Virus record (IMG/VR): IMGVR_UViG_3300017971_000499
Coordinates: 1-38,475 of that record
From: a virus
Direction: 5' to 3' (one strand)
DNA: 38,475 bases
The position numbers and the translations under genes are program-made. A model generated the notes under the pieces. The model was given only the letters and a program-made list of their open reading frames with translations, was not told the origin of the DNA and ran no database searches. Shown here piece after piece: positions 1 through 6,092 of this stretch (position 1 is its first letter; the number at the start of each line of letters is the position of its first letter).

Positions 1-795
1 CCCTACTTCGAGGAGGACCGCCCCGCGTTCCGGACGCGGAAGGCGGCGGTGGAGGCGATCGAGGCGGAGGAGGAGCGGAGGGCGGAGGAGCGTCGGATCC
101 AGCGCGCGCGTTGGCTGGAGGAGCGGGAGCGGAAGGAGGCCGCGGCGCGGGAGGAGGCGAAGGATCCCCGCTGTGTGGAGCGCTACGTGGAGCGGATCCT
201 CGCCGCGGCTCCGGAGGGCTGGACCGCGGAGTTTCTCCCCGGGGTCTACCTCTACGGGCGGGAGAGCTACGCTCAGCGCGGGGAGGCGTCGGACGGGACC
301 GGGACCGTGGTTCTGAAGTCCGAGGCGGAGGAGCTTCACTGGAGGCTCGATCGCGTGAACCTGAAGCACGGCTGCGGGCTGGCGGACGGTGCCGTCAACG
401 CGGACGGATCCACCTACTACCGGACGGAGAGCGGGGGTTGGGCCTGCTTCGATCGGATCGGGGTGGACTCCTCCTTCTACGGGGGGAGCGCGGAAGACCC
501 GGCGGAGACGGTCCGGGAGGAGCTGGAGCGGATCGAGAAGGCGCGGGAGGTCTCCAAGAAGATGGTCTCCGTCCCTAAGTTCGGCTGGAGGGTGCATCAG
601 GACGCGCTGGAGGAACTCCGCGCGAAGATCCAGCGCGGGGGGAGTCACTCCTTCTCCCCGCGGGGGTTCGGGACCGGGAAGCGGATCTCCGCGCGCCGTC
701 CCGCCGGTCGCTACGGGGTAACGCGCCTCCCGGCGGAGACCGCGGAGTTTTTCGGGGTTCCGGTCCTCTGGTCCGAGGACTTCGACTGCGACTAG
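1..795 (+). CDS. hypothetical protein, 5'-truncated by window edge
   Basis: The reading frame is open from base 1 with no stop upstream, so the gene begins outside the window. The GTG at 49 is the first possible internal start but has no need to be the real one. The visible N-terminal part is a highly charged Glu/Arg segment (about the first 65 residues) that should form a long helix or coiled coil. It is followed by a mixed globular part with many Gly, Tyr and Trp residues and two Cys. I do not recognise the family. It lies on the same strand as the small genes that follow, and an AT-rich promoter region separates it from them. The codon use matches the rest of the phage, so it is very likely a genuine phage gene. 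Confidence 0.7.
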   Translation, partial: PYFEEDRPAFRTRKAAVEAIEAEEERRAEERRIQRARWLEERERKEAAAREEAKDPRCVERYVERILAAAPEGWTAEFLPGVYLYGRESYAQRGEASDGTGTVVLKSEAEELHWRLDRVNLKHGCGLADGAVNADGSTYYRTESGGWACFDRIGVDSSFYGGSAEDPAETVREELERIEKAREVSKKMVSVPKFGWRVHQDALEELRAKIQRGGSHSFSPRGFGTGKRISARRPAGRYGVTRLPAETAEFFGVPVLWSEDFDCD

Positions 796-825
796 GGTTT
801 TTTTCGGGAAACCTCATTTTACCCC

Positions 826-853
826 TTTACATCTTCTTACTATCTGTTAAGAT
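826..853 (+). promoter_or_regulatory. probable sigma70-type promoter
   Basis: TTTACA (826-831), a 16 bp spacer, then TAAGAT (848-853) preceded by TG at 845-846, so the -10 is of the extended TGn type. This sits in the most AT-rich gap of an otherwise GC-rich window. Transcription would start near 860, immediately before the SD of the gene starting at 881. It would serve the run of small + strand genes from 881 to 2781. Seen directly: the hexamers and spacing. Activity is inferred. Confidence 0.6.
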
Positions 854-880
854 ATTATTATGAGCAACGGAGGAAAGAAG

Positions 881-1420
881 ATGAGTAACGATAACAGCGC
901 GGAGGACTTCCGGAACGCCGTTAACGCCGCTTATACGCGGTTGTCGGAGATGAAGGCGGAAAGGGAGCGCGCGGAGAACCCGCCCCCTCCCCCGCCTCCG
1001 TTCTCCGCGGAGGGGAGCCGGGACGGGGAAGACCTCTCCGCCCGTCGGTATACCGCGGACGGTTCCCCCCTCCAGATCCTGGAGGAGGACGGGGATGTTG
1101 TTTTGGCGGTCCTCCTCGGGGAGGAAGTCGTCCTGGACGCCGCGGACGTCCTCCCGCTCTGCCGCCTCTCCTACGCCGCCGCGTTCCGGGCGCTCCGTAT
1201 CTCGGAGGGTTCCCGGGACCGCCGGCATACCCCGGACTACGCCCTCCGCGGGAAGTCCGGGCGCAGCGTCGTGGTCTTCGCCGGTCGTCTCTGCGTTCCG
1301 TTCCGGAAGCGGCGCGGGCGGGTGACCTACTACGCCCCGGTGAAGGAGGAGGAGGCGGAGCGGATCCTGAATGGGACCGCCTCCGTTTACTACTCCGGGA
1401 ACCGGATTGAAATTAAGTAA
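881..1420 (+). CDS. hypothetical protein with poly-proline segment
   Basis: A 179 aa protein of unknown function. The start at 881 is preferred because GGAGG (869-873) lies 7 nt upstream. An in-frame ATG at 860 would add seven residues but has no SD and sits where the predicted transcript begins, so it could only be used as a leaderless start. The N-terminal 25 residues are helical and charged, followed by a run of seven prolines near residue 31 and then a compact domain rich in Val, Leu and Arg. It is the first gene behind the promoter at 826-853 and is followed after 24 nt by the next small gene. No catalytic motif is visible. Position suggests an early or accessory gene, but this is inference. 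Confidence 0.75.
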   Translation: MSNDNSAEDFRNAVNAAYTRLSEMKAERERAENPPPPPPPFSAEGSRDGEDLSARRYTADGSPLQILEEDGDVVLAVLLGEEVVLDAADVLPLCRLSYAAAFRALRISEGSRDRRHTPDYALRGKSGRSVVVFAGRLCVPFRKRRGRVTYYAPVKEEEAERILNGTASVYYSGNRIEIK

Positions 1421-1444
1421 ATCCCTGGAAGTTAGGAGGAAATT

Positions 1445-1675
1445 ATGAAACTGCTAACCGCCGCCAAACTACTTAACCTACTTGCCTCCGCAGTCCCGGC
1501 GGACCTCTCGGAGAGCGACGACGAGGACCGGGAGGGTCAAGTCCGGTTCGCCGCCCTCTTTGAGTCCCTGGGTAAACTATCTGAGGAGTACGGGGAGGAG
1601 CTGGAGGACGTTCTCGCGCACCTGGAGGATACGGATCGAATGATAGTCCTGCGGGAGAGGGGGAAGGGATGCTAA
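1445..1675 (+). CDS. small acidic hypothetical protein
   Basis: A 76 aa protein with an excellent SD (AGGAGG at 1435-1440). The first 20 residues are hydrophobic and helical (KLLTAAKLLNLLASA), followed by a strongly acidic stretch (DLSESDDEDREG) and a helical, Leu/Glu-rich C-terminal half. The hydrophobic part is too short and too Lys-interrupted to call a signal peptide or membrane anchor with confidence. The 3' end overlaps the next small ORF by 7 nt, which suggests translational coupling. I do not recognise the family. It belongs to the same transcription unit as the genes from 881 to 2781. Confidence 0.7.
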   Translation: MKLLTAAKLLNLLASAVPADLSESDDEDREGQVRFAALFESLGKLSEEYGEELEDVLAHLEDTDRMIVLRERGKGC

Positions 1676-1842
1676 CGGAACTGGAGACGCTAGAGGAGAC
1701 GCTCCCCGGGATCGGGGGCCTGGAGGCTCTGGATACGGAGGTGGACCCCTTCCCCGCGGGGAGGCGGGCGCGGGCGCTGGACCCGGAGCGGACCCTTCCC
1801 CCGGAGGGGTTCCTGGACGGGAGGAGGCGGTCAGATGGCTAA
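1669..1842 (+). CDS. 57 aa overlapping small ORF
   Basis: An ATG at 1669 opens a 57-codon frame ending in TAA at 1840-1842. It overlaps the previous gene by 7 nt and the next gene (start 1835) by 8 nt, so it exactly fills what would otherwise be a 159 nt gap in a tightly packed operon. GGGAGAGGGGGAAGGG just upstream can act as an SD. The product is rich in Glu, Leu, Pro, Gly and Arg (starting MLTELETLEETLPG) and has no recognised motif. Support comes from the overlaps and codon use. A purely structural gap is the alternative. Confidence 0.55.
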   Translation: MLTELETLEETLPGIGGLEALDTEVDPFPAGRRARALDPERTLPPEGFLDGRRRSDG

Positions 1843-2551
1843 GGCTCACTGCCCCCCCACTTGGAGCAAGCGGCAGACCTACTACGTCAGTCAACACGCT
1901 CAGGAGCGCCTCCGGGAGCGGGTTCAAGTCCCGGCTTACCTGGGGAACGCCGCCCTTGTTCGCGCCGCGGACGACGCGATCCGGAAGGCGGTGGAGGTCG
2001 GTTCCTTCCGGACCCTCCCCGGGGGTACGAAGTTGGTGAAGATCTCCCCGGAGGAGACGGACGATTTGACGATCCCGAGCACCTTCTTCGCGGTCCTTAA
2101 GCCCAATGACAAAGAGGACGGGACTTACCCGGAGGTGGTGGTCACGGTCCTGACCCCGGAGATGGCGGCGCGGAACTACCCGTCCGCCGCGGACTTCACC
2201 TCCGGGTCCACGGAGGGTTCCGGGACTTTGACCTCCTCCCCCTTCTCCGAACTCTCCAGGTTCTCCCCCTTCTCCGAACTCTCCGGGATCGGAGAGGCGG
2301 ATAGGGCGGTGGAGGACGGTGGAGAGGAGTTTGAGGAGTCGGAGGGGGAGGAGGAGCCGGAAGACTGCGGAGAGGAGCAGGAGGATCCCTTCGATGGGGA
2401 GGAGTTTTACCTGATACTGGACGGGGAGGAGGAGGTCCTCCGGGGGACCGCGGAGGAGGTGAAGGAGCACCTCCGGAGCTACACGGATCGACTCCCGGAG
2501 GTCCTTCGGTGTAGGCCGGTTCGGGTCCGCGTCCGGGTCGAGTTGGAGTGA
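1835..2551 (+). CDS. hypothetical protein, HxxxRxxxR domain with acidic tail
   Basis: A 238 aa protein with a clear GGAGG SD about 10 nt upstream. Residues 1-115 form one domain that begins with YVSQHAQERLRER, giving H21, R25 and R29 in an HxxxRxxxR pattern, and continues through Val-rich strands. This layout resembles DUF4258/BECR-type small RNase-fold domains, but that is an inference from pattern alone. Residues 125-210 are low-complexity: a 9-residue direct repeat (SPFSELS twice) and then a long Glu/Asp-rich stretch. The C-terminal end turns basic and strand-like (RPVRVRVRVELE). It lies between the 57 aa ORF and a helix-turn-helix gene. Function unknown. Confidence 0.7.
   Translation: MAKAHCPPTWSKRQTYYVSQHAQERLRERVQVPAYLGNAALVRAADDAIRKAVEVGSFRTLPGGTKLVKISPEETDDLTIPSTFFAVLKPNDKEDGTYPEVVVTVLTPEMAARNYPSAADFTSGSTEGSGTLTSSPFSELSRFSPFSELSGIGEADRAVEDGGEEFEESEGEEEPEDCGEEQEDPFDGEEFYLILDGEEEVLRGTAEEVKEHLRSYTDRLPEVLRCRPVRVRVRVELE
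2236..2284 (+). repeat. 22 bp direct repeat, two copies
   Basis: The copies lie at 2236-2257 and 2263-2284 with a 27 bp period, so the reading frame is kept and each copy encodes SPFSELS. The repeat is inside the gene at 1835-2551 and looks like a slippage or duplication event in its linker. Confidence 0.85.
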
Positions 2552-2565
2552 GAGGAGGTGTCAAG

Positions 2566-2781
2566 ATGAGGTTCTTGAGCGTCGCGGAGGCGGCGAAGTT
2601 GAAGGGGGTCTCCAGACCCGCGATCTGGTATGCAATCAAGCGGGGGGCGCTCCGGGCGCGTCGCCTGGGGCGGGTCTGGATGATCTCGGAGGAGGACCTC
2701 GCGGAGTACGTCCCGCGGGGCTCCGGTCGAATCTGCTCCGTTTGCGGGGAGTCCCGCTGCTACGGGAGGTGCGGAGACTAG
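2566..2781 (+). CDS. excisionase/MerR-like helix-turn-helix protein with Cys cluster
   Basis: A 71 aa DNA-binding protein. The start at 2566 is chosen because AGGAGGTG (2553-2560) lies 5 nt upstream; the GTG at 2548 in the same frame lacks an SD. Residues 1-50 match the HTH_17/excisionase pattern: LSVAEAAKLKGVSRPAIWYAIKRG is the helix-turn-helix and the following RRLGRVWMISEEDLAEY is the typical wing. The C-terminal end adds CSVCGESRCYGRC, four Cys spaced like a small zinc-binding knuckle, which ordinary excisionase-like proteins lack. Known members of this fold regulate promoters or recombination directionality; no integrase is visible here, so a transcriptional role is more likely. The gene ends by sharing CTAG (2778-2781) with the stop of the convergent gene. 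Confidence 0.8.
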   Translation: MRFLSVAEAAKLKGVSRPAIWYAIKRGALRARRLGRVWMISEEDLAEYVPRGSGRICSVCGESRCYGRCGD

Positions 2782-3506
2782 GACTTCTTGGCCAGGCGCT
2801 TGACCCGGGGTGTCTTCTCCGGCTCCGTCTCCACGCCCTCCGCTTCCACCGCGTCCTCCTTCTTAGGGGTGAGGATCCGGTTCAGGACGGAGTTGGCCAG
2901 CTTACTCGGGGCCGGTTCCGCCTGGAGGAGGTCCCGGACCTCCGACATCTCCGACTGGAGGTGGACCCGGAGTTCGTTGACGCTCATCGCGCGGAAGTCC
3001 ACCTTGGCGTTGACGTTTACCTCCCGGGCCGCGCGCTTCAGGATCCCCAGTTCCTGCCCGGTCTTGATCACCTTGTCCAGGATCTCGGAGCGGGTCTTCA
3101 CCGCGGAGACCAGGGCGGTGAACTGGCGACTGCTTCGGAAGATCTCCGCGAGGTCCTCCAGCTCCTGCGCCGCCTGGAGTTGCTGGAGGCGGTACTGCGC
3201 GAAGACCTGCCGGGGGTCCGCCTCCTTGGTCAGGCGGAGGTCCTCGTCCTGTACGTAGCGCTCCACCGCCATGAACTGCTGGAGGCTCCACCCCGTCTCC
3301 TGGAGGATTCTCTCCCGGTCCCAGATCAGGGCGACCCCGGCCCGGTACTGCGCCGCCTCCTTCTTCCGCTTGTTGATCTCCGCGTTCGCCGGGAGCGCCG
3401 GTAGACCCTCCCGGACGATCCGGACCGCCCTCCCCCTCGCCCCGGCCCCTTTGAGTTCCTCGAAGGTCGCCTCCATCTCTTCTCGCTGCGCTTTTCCGAT
3501 TCCCAT
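2778..3506 (-). CDS. probable terminase small subunit
   Basis: A 242 aa protein and the only gene on the minus strand, with AAGGAGAT about 8 nt upstream of its ATG. It lies directly beside and divergent from the large terminase, the usual neighbour of terS. The N-terminal third is basic and helical, and the segment around IWDRERILQETGWSLQQFMAVERYV could form a helix-turn-helix. The middle is a long helical region (QYRLQQLQAAQELEDLAEIF) followed by ALVSAVKTRSEILDKVIKTG QELGIL, a pattern frequent at the end of the TerS oligomerisation helices. The C-terminal tail is charged (EKTPRVKRLAKKS). Small terminases bind the packaging site and regulate TerL. The identity rests on position, size and architecture, not on a signature motif. 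Confidence 0.6.
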   Translation of the reverse strand: MGIGKAQREEMEATFEELKGAGARGRAVRIVREGLPALPANAEINKRKKEAAQYRAGVALIWDRERILQETGWSLQQFMAVERYVQDEDLRLTKEADPRQVFAQYRLQQLQAAQELEDLAEIFRSSRQFTALVSAVKTRSEILDKVIKTGQELGILKRAAREVNVNAKVDFRAMSVNELRVHLQSEMSEVRDLLQAEPAPSKLANSVLNRILTPKKEDAVEAEGVETEPEKTPRVKRLAKKS

Positions 3507-3544
3507 GTAGATCTCCTTCCCCTAGCTTAACGCCTCGGAGGCTC

Positions 3545-5125
3545 ATGAGAGTAGGATTTTTACGCGGTCCCCCTATTATCCCCGTAATGAGCGCGGATTC
3601 TGCACCCACTGCGGCGGATCTTCAGGCGGACCTTCAGCGCGTGATGCAGATGAAGGCGGAGGCGCAGCGGAAGTTGATCCTGGAGGAGCGCCGCCTAGAC
3701 GTCCTAGCCACCGTCTTAGGGTACCGCGTCCTCCCCTTCCACTGGATTCTGATACAGGCTAAGCGAAGGACCCCGGGACCCTGGCGGATGTATCTGGCCC
3801 CGCGGGGTGCCGGGAAGAGCACCATCCTGACCGTCGTGGACTCCGTGGGGATCCCCCTCTGGGAGCCGGACGTCCGAATCCTCCTCGCCTCCCGGGTCAA
3901 GGACCAGGCGAAGGACCTCCTAACGGAGATCCAGGGCTGCTTCGAGGTCCCCCGCTTCTGTGAACTCTTCGGGGACCTGAAGGGCTCGAAGTGGGGGGCG
4001 GGGGAGGCTACCATCTCTACGCGCCGGAAGAAGTGGAAGGAGCCGACCTGGCTCGCTTGCGGGGCGGACGGTCCGGTGACCTCCAAGCACTTTGACTACA
4101 TCAAGGCGGACGATCTCGTCGACGAGAAGAACTCTCGGACGGAGGGGGAGCGGGAGCGGATCCGGGTCTTCTTCTACAAGACGCTGGTCCCGACTCTGAT
4201 TCACGTCCGGGAGGACGGGAGTCCCGGGGAGATCGACGTAATCGGGACGCGCTACCACCCGGAGGACATCTACGCGCACCTGGAGGACGACCCGAAGATC
4301 CGCCGGGGGAACGTCTGCGAGATCCCCGCGTTGGTCGATCCGGAGACGGGGGAGCGGGACGAGACCGGGGTCTCCGTCGTAGAGGAGATCCTCCCCGCGG
4401 AGGACCTGAAGGACCTCCGGATCTCGATGGGGAGCGCGCACTTCGACTCCCAGTACCAGCAGAGCACCAAGCGGATGAAGGGGGACATCTTCAAGGATGA
4501 GATGTTCCAGTACTTCGACGAGCCTCCGTTCGACCTCATTCAGCGCCTGGAGTTGAAGGTCTGGGGGGCCTGTGACCTCGCGGTGACGGAGGAGCAGATC
4601 AAGAAGAACGACGAGTACGCGGACTGCGTGATTGGGGTGGACGACCGGGACCCCTCCTCTCTGGAGGTCTACGTTCTGGAACTCTTTCACGGTCAGATCC
4701 CCTACCACGTTCAGATCGCGCGCGCCGCCTACCTCTTCGAGAAGTGGGATCTCATCCGCTTTGGGATAGAGGCGAACGCGTTCCAGAAGTCGCGTCTCTT
4801 CTCCGTCTATCGGGAGCTGGGAGCGGAGATCGGGGACCGCTGCATCCCGGTCATCACCCTGACGGACAAGGTCACCCGGGCCTGGAAGCTTTCCGCGCGG
4901 TACGAGGCGGGGCGGGTCTACCACCGGAAGGGGGACAAGATGACGAACGACCTCGAGGAGCAGCTCCTCGGGTTCCCGAAGCTGAAGCGGGACGACATCT
5001 TTGACGCGGAGGATCTCGCGATCCAGCTCGGGTGCGTCTACCGCGCCAGGAAGAAACGGAAGCGGAAGGTCGGGCTCTTTGGCGGGCGGAGCAGTACCCG
5101 GCGTCGGGCCTTCTCGCTGACCTGA
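3545..5125 (+). CDS. terL: terminase large subunit (packaging ATPase/nuclease)
   Basis: A 526 aa motor protein that pumps DNA into the prohead and cuts concatemers. The N-terminal ATPase has Walker A APRGAGKS at residues 85-92 and a Walker B-like hydrophobic strand ending in Asp (FDYIKADD, 183-190), followed by the conserved GTRYHPEDIY segment. The C-terminal RNase H-like nuclease shows an acidic first residue in CDLAV (D344), FGIEANAF (E409) and a late acidic cluster DDIFDAED (483-490). The start at 3545 has GGAGG only 3 nt upstream, which is tight. An in-frame ATG at 3587 is an alternative, since TATTAT (3574-3579) lies 7 nt before it and the first 14 residues look unlike a TerL N-terminus. 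A basic tail (KKRKRK) ends the protein. Confidence 0.95.
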   Translation: MRVGFLRGPPIIPVMSADSAPTAADLQADLQRVMQMKAEAQRKLILEERRLDVLATVLGYRVLPFHWILIQAKRRTPGPWRMYLAPRGAGKSTILTVVDSVGIPLWEPDVRILLASRVKDQAKDLLTEIQGCFEVPRFCELFGDLKGSKWGAGEATISTRRKKWKEPTWLACGADGPVTSKHFDYIKADDLVDEKNSRTEGERERIRVFFYKTLVPTLIHVREDGSPGEIDVIGTRYHPEDIYAHLEDDPKIRRGNVCEIPALVDPETGERDETGVSVVEEILPAEDLKDLRISMGSAHFDSQYQQSTKRMKGDIFKDEMFQYFDEPPFDLIQRLELKVWGACDLAVTEEQIKKNDEYADCVIGVDDRDPSSLEVYVLELFHGQIPYHVQIARAAYLFEKWDLIRFGIEANAFQKSRLFSVYRELGAEIGDRCIPVITLTDKVTRAWKLSARYEAGRVYHRKGDKMTNDLEEQLLGFPKLKRDDIFDAEDLAIQLGCVYRARKKRKRKVGLFGGRSSTRRRAFSLT

Positions 5126-5138
5126 TAAGGAGAAGAAG

Positions 5139-5672
5139 ATGAGCACGATGGGTCAGAAGCTCTTGGGTTTGAAGAAGGCCTTGGACAGTGGGGAAAGACT
5201 CTCGGACGAAGAGGTCGCCCTCCTCGCTACCCTGAAGCGGGAGCAGAACGTGGGGAAGCGTCACGTTGCGGTCTCCAAGCTTGCCCTCCGTGAGGGGGAG
5301 GAGCTGTGGGACTTCATGTGGACGATGGTGGAGGCAGTTCAGACGAACAGAATCATCCTCGCGGACGGTTCCCTGGACGCGTGGCTCCAGGGGATCTACG
5401 ACGACCACGTGATCGTCCAGGACGGGAACACCGGGAGGATGTTCAAGGCGAACTTCACCCGGGACGCGAACGGGGAGATCTCCTTCTCCGACCCGGTAGA
5501 GGTCCGGATGGAGTGGGTCCCCGTGGAGTCCGCCGCTCCAGAGATGGGGGGAGAGGACGTTCAGCGCGTGGAGAAGCGCGCCGCCCCGGAGGTGAAGTAC
5601 GTCGAGGTGATGAAGCGGAGTGGAGGGAAGTGGGGCGGGATCCTCCCGGAGCACTTCCAGAGCAGGAGGTAA
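5139..5672 (+). CDS. hypothetical virion-associated protein
   Basis: A 177 aa protein with AAGGAG upstream, 13 nt after terL. The first half is helical (QKLLGLKKALDSGERLSDEEVALLATLKREQN). The second half contains VIVQDGNTGRMFKANFTRDANGEISFSDPVEV, a beta-rich segment like those found in proteins of the phage head protease/scaffold region. This suggests a head-assembly role but does not identify a family. The C-terminal end is basic. Its position between the large terminase and the portal fits a minor head component or assembly factor. Confidence 0.75.
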   Translation: MSTMGQKLLGLKKALDSGERLSDEEVALLATLKREQNVGKRHVAVSKLALREGEELWDFMWTMVEAVQTNRIILADGSLDAWLQGIYDDHVIVQDGNTGRMFKANFTRDANGEISFSDPVEVRMEWVPVESAAPEMGGEDVQRVEKRAAPEVKYVEVMKRSGGKWGGILPEHFQSRR

Positions 5673-5675
5673 CTC

Positions 5676-6089
5676 ATGACCGCCGTGATCGAAACGCCCC
5701 GCGTCTCCTGGGCTCCGGACCAGCGCATCGCTCGGATTGTCAAGGCGAACGACGCCGCGCTCCCCGCGAAGAAGAGCGAGGGCCTGAACTGCGCGGACTT
5801 CGACGATCTGTTTGTCTACGTCACCCTCTTGAACGGGGCGACCGCCGCGACCGTGGAACCCCACTTCTGGAGTTCCTTCAAGGACGGGACTCCGAACGGG
5901 GGGTTCGTCCCGGAGGCGACCCCGCAGGTGATCACCGCCACCGCGGCCGGGGTGGTAAAGCGCATCAAGGTTCACCATCAGGGGTCCGTCTTCTTCGAGG
6001 TGACCGGGATCGCCGGGGGTCTAGCAACGGACGAGCGGGTCCGGGTGGAGGTCTCCGGGGTGCCTGTCTACGGTCAGGCCGGAGGTTAG
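5676..6089 (+). CDS. small beta-rich putative head protein
   Basis: A 137 aa protein with AGGAGG 7 nt upstream of its ATG. It contains alternating strands and turns (VYVTLLNGATAATVEPHFWS, VVKRIKVHHQGSVFFEVTG, RVRVEVSGVPVYG), the look of a beta-sandwich. It sits between the 177 aa protein and the portal and is co-transcribed with both. Small beta-sandwich proteins here could be decoration or accessory head proteins. There is no recognised family signature, so the function is left open. Confidence 0.7.
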   Translation: MTAVIETPRVSWAPDQRIARIVKANDAALPAKKSEGLNCADFDDLFVYVTLLNGATAATVEPHFWSSFKDGTPNGGFVPEATPQVITATAAGVVKRIKVHHQGSVFFEVTGIAGGLATDERVRVEVSGVPVYGQAGG

Positions 6090-6092
6090 TCC

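Noticed and set aside
763-803. Possible intrinsic terminator after the first gene: GTCCTC/GAGGAC hairpin (763-780) and a T-run at 797-803
   Set aside because: The hairpin lies inside the coding region and is 16 nt away from the T-run, too far for an intrinsic terminator.
860-880. ATG 860 as start of the 179 aa protein
   Set aside because: It has no SD and coincides with the predicted transcription start; ATG 881 has GGAGG at ideal spacing. Kept only as a leaderless alternative.
2236-2284. Direct repeat as a CRISPR-like or iteron element
   Set aside because: Only two copies with a 5 nt gap, keeping the reading frame inside a coding region; simple coding duplication is sufficient.
1577-2470. 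Long minus-strand reading frame opposite the acidic-tail gene
   Set aside because: Its Leu/Arg/Pro-rich product is the mirror of GAG/GGG-rich codons on the + strand; no SD, and it crosses four real + strand genes.
2742-3404. Plus-strand reading frame opposite the probable small terminase
   Set aside because: The product is a Leu/Arg/Val/Asp-rich shadow without SD; the minus-strand protein has normal composition and a good SD.
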